Below, one piece after another: positions 5,785 through 6,291 of a stretch of DNA of 6,291 nucleotides. Position numbers and translations under genes: made by a program. This DNA is from Gemmatimonadales bacterium (GTDB taxonomy: Bacteria; Gemmatimonadota; Gemmatimonadetes; Gemmatimonadales; GWC2-71-9): the NCBI GenBank assembly GCA_013812695.1, contig JACCSZ010000138.1, forward strand, positions 1-6,291. Direction: 5' to 3'. The notes beneath the pieces were generated by a model, which was not told where the DNA came from, ran no database searches, and saw nothing but the letters and a program-made list of their open reading frames with translations. Each line of letters opens with the position of its first letter. Positions within the stretch are counted from its first letter, which is position 1.

Positions 5785-5977
5785 GTGCGGCTGCTCTTCG
5801 ACGAGAACCTGTCGGAGCAGCTCGTAGACGTGCTCGCCGATCTCTTTTCCCGACTCACTGCATGTTCGGCCGCTTGCCAGCGCCGGGGCTTCGGACCTGT
5901 CCGTGTGGCGGCTTGCTGCGGAGCATGGCTGTCTGCTGGTGACCAAGGACGAGGACTTTGGCGGTTCCAGGACTTGA
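5785..5977 (+). pseudogene. DUF5615-type PIN-like toxin, frameshifted and C-terminally truncated
   Basis: From GTG 5785 the frame reads MRLLFDENLSEQLVDVLADLF. One surplus T in the run 5845-5848 then shifts it; the shifted frame continues PDSLHVRPLASAGASDLSVW, RLAAEHGCLLVTKDEDFGG and stops at TGA 5975-5977. The LLFDEN start and the TKDEDF block hold the acidic residues of the PIN-like nuclease fold found in DUF5615/Mut7-C-like proteins, the usual partners of DUF433 antitoxins. Such proteins are presumed RNases. The family normally continues for some 40-50 residues after the second acidic motif. Here nothing recognisable follows 5965 in any forward frame, so the C-terminus is missing, presumably through a deletion or rearrangement. 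The uncorrected frame runs to TAG at 6010-6012 with a meaningless Cys/Arg-rich sequence. Unlike the frameshift, this loss cannot be a single-base sequencing error. Confidence 0.8.
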
Positions 5978-6034
5978 TGGTCAGCTCGGCCCAGGACGAG
6001 GACGTACTGTAGGTCCAGCCCCTAGACCGGAAAC

Positions 6035-6073
6035 CCAAGTGCCCCCGCCGGAAGTTTCGGCGGGGGCACTTGG
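6035..6073 (-). terminator. Strong intrinsic-type hairpin, probably shared by both strands
   Basis: Positions 6035-6050 and 6058-6073 are perfect 16-bp complements around a seven-base loop (6051-6057), with a very GC-rich core. On the minus strand the hairpin begins 21 bases after the stop of the secreted-protein gene and is followed by GTTTCC, a short T stretch. On the plus strand only TT follows. It is best placed to end the minus-strand gene and to insulate it from the toxin-antitoxin region. Confidence 0.75.
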
Positions 6074-6093
6074 TTAAGCCGTCCAGTCGAGGC

Positions 6094-6291
6094 CTACCTT
6101 GCGACCGTGATCGACAGCGGCGAAGCCGCTCCGGCATCTCCCGCGAAATCCTCGGCGACCACGTAGTAGGTTCCCGGCGTGAGCGTATACACGCCAACCT
6201 CAGGATTATTCGACAGGGCAGCCTGGAAATCACAGGAGCCGTCAATGGCGCCGGGCGCGGGGCACAGGAACAGGTCGATGTCCGATCCGGT
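6094..6291 (-). CDS. C-terminus of a probably secreted beta-rich protein (PPC-like domain)
   Basis: The minus strand from the right edge to TAG at 6096-6094 encodes 65 residues with no interruption. The sequence has SDIDLFLCPAPG, then GVYTLTPGTYYVVAEDF, and ends in SPLSITVAR. An Asp-rich D-x-D-L-F-L strand followed by a TPGTYYVVAED strand is how pre-peptidase C-terminal (PPC) and similar immunoglobulin-like beta-sandwich domains look in secreted and surface proteins; two cysteines (in LFLCP and GSCDF) could form a disulfide outside the cytoplasm. What lies upstream, a protease, adhesin or other module, cannot be seen. Family assignment is by pattern only. It ends just before the hairpin at 6035-6073, which supports this frame as the true one over the longer overlapping minus-strand frames. 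Confidence 0.68.
   Translation of the reverse strand, partial: TGSDIDLFLCPAPGAIDGSCDFQAALSNNPEVGVYTLTPGTYYVVAEDFAGDAGAASPLSITVAR

Noticed and set aside
5427..6245. 272-codon minus-strand open frame across the right end
   Set aside because: It is antisense to the recognisable DUF433 and PIN-like remains and is in a different frame from the 65-residue beta-rich C-terminus, which alone ends sensibly before the hairpin.

Overview
This is a GC-rich (visibly close to 70 % in the coding parts) chromosomal window from an aerobic bacterium. It encodes heme A biosynthesis, so an aa3-type (heme-copper) terminal oxidase is expected elsewhere. The fused heme A synthase/heme O synthase, the weak Shine-Dalgarno signals, the GC content and a secreted beta-rich protein of PPC-like appearance would fit Gemmatimonadota or a similar phylum. 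That placement is an inference and was not tested.

Layout: (1) 1-310, minus strand: N-terminal third or less of an APC-family amino acid permease, running off the left edge. (2) 311-363: compact divergent promoter region; both genes appear to start within a few bases of their predicted transcription starts. (3) 364-2286, plus: one-piece CtaA-CtaB fusion (heme A synthase followed by protoheme IX farnesyltransferase) with the catalytic residues of both halves present. (4) 2287-2423: repeat-rich spacer with an 18-bp tandem repeat running into a perfect 24-bp inverted repeat, whose right arm contains the first possible start codon of the next gene. (5) 2409-4226, plus: complete MsbA-type ABC exporter half-transporter. 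(6) 4227-4925, plus: AT-richer islet with an intact toxin-antitoxin operon, a ribbon-helix-helix-like antitoxin followed by a MazF/PemK-type toxin with ATGA overlap and a palindromic operator candidate. (7) 5005-5493: second, promoterless copy of the last 445 bp of the ABC gene's shared region (431/445 identical, no gaps). (8) 5536-5977: a second toxin-antitoxin pair, DUF433 antitoxin plus DUF5615-type PIN-like toxin, broken by single-base insertions and missing the toxin's C-terminus. (9) 6035-6073: strong hairpin terminator. (10) 6094-6291, minus: C-terminus of a probably secreted protein, running off the right edge.

How it fits together: the left part (permease, ctaA-ctaB fusion, ABC exporter) looks like ordinary core gene content. 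The part from about 4227 to 6030 looks like an insertion/rearrangement hotspot: two toxin-antitoxin modules from unrelated families, one alive and one dead, sit around a duplicated 3' end of the ABC gene. The simplest reading is that an islet entered at the ABC gene's 3' end by recombination that left the exporter gene intact and stranded a spare 3' end downstream. I do not see a convincing brand-new system. The duplication-flanked toxin-antitoxin islet and the repeat-embedded start of the ABC gene are the two structures most worth following up.
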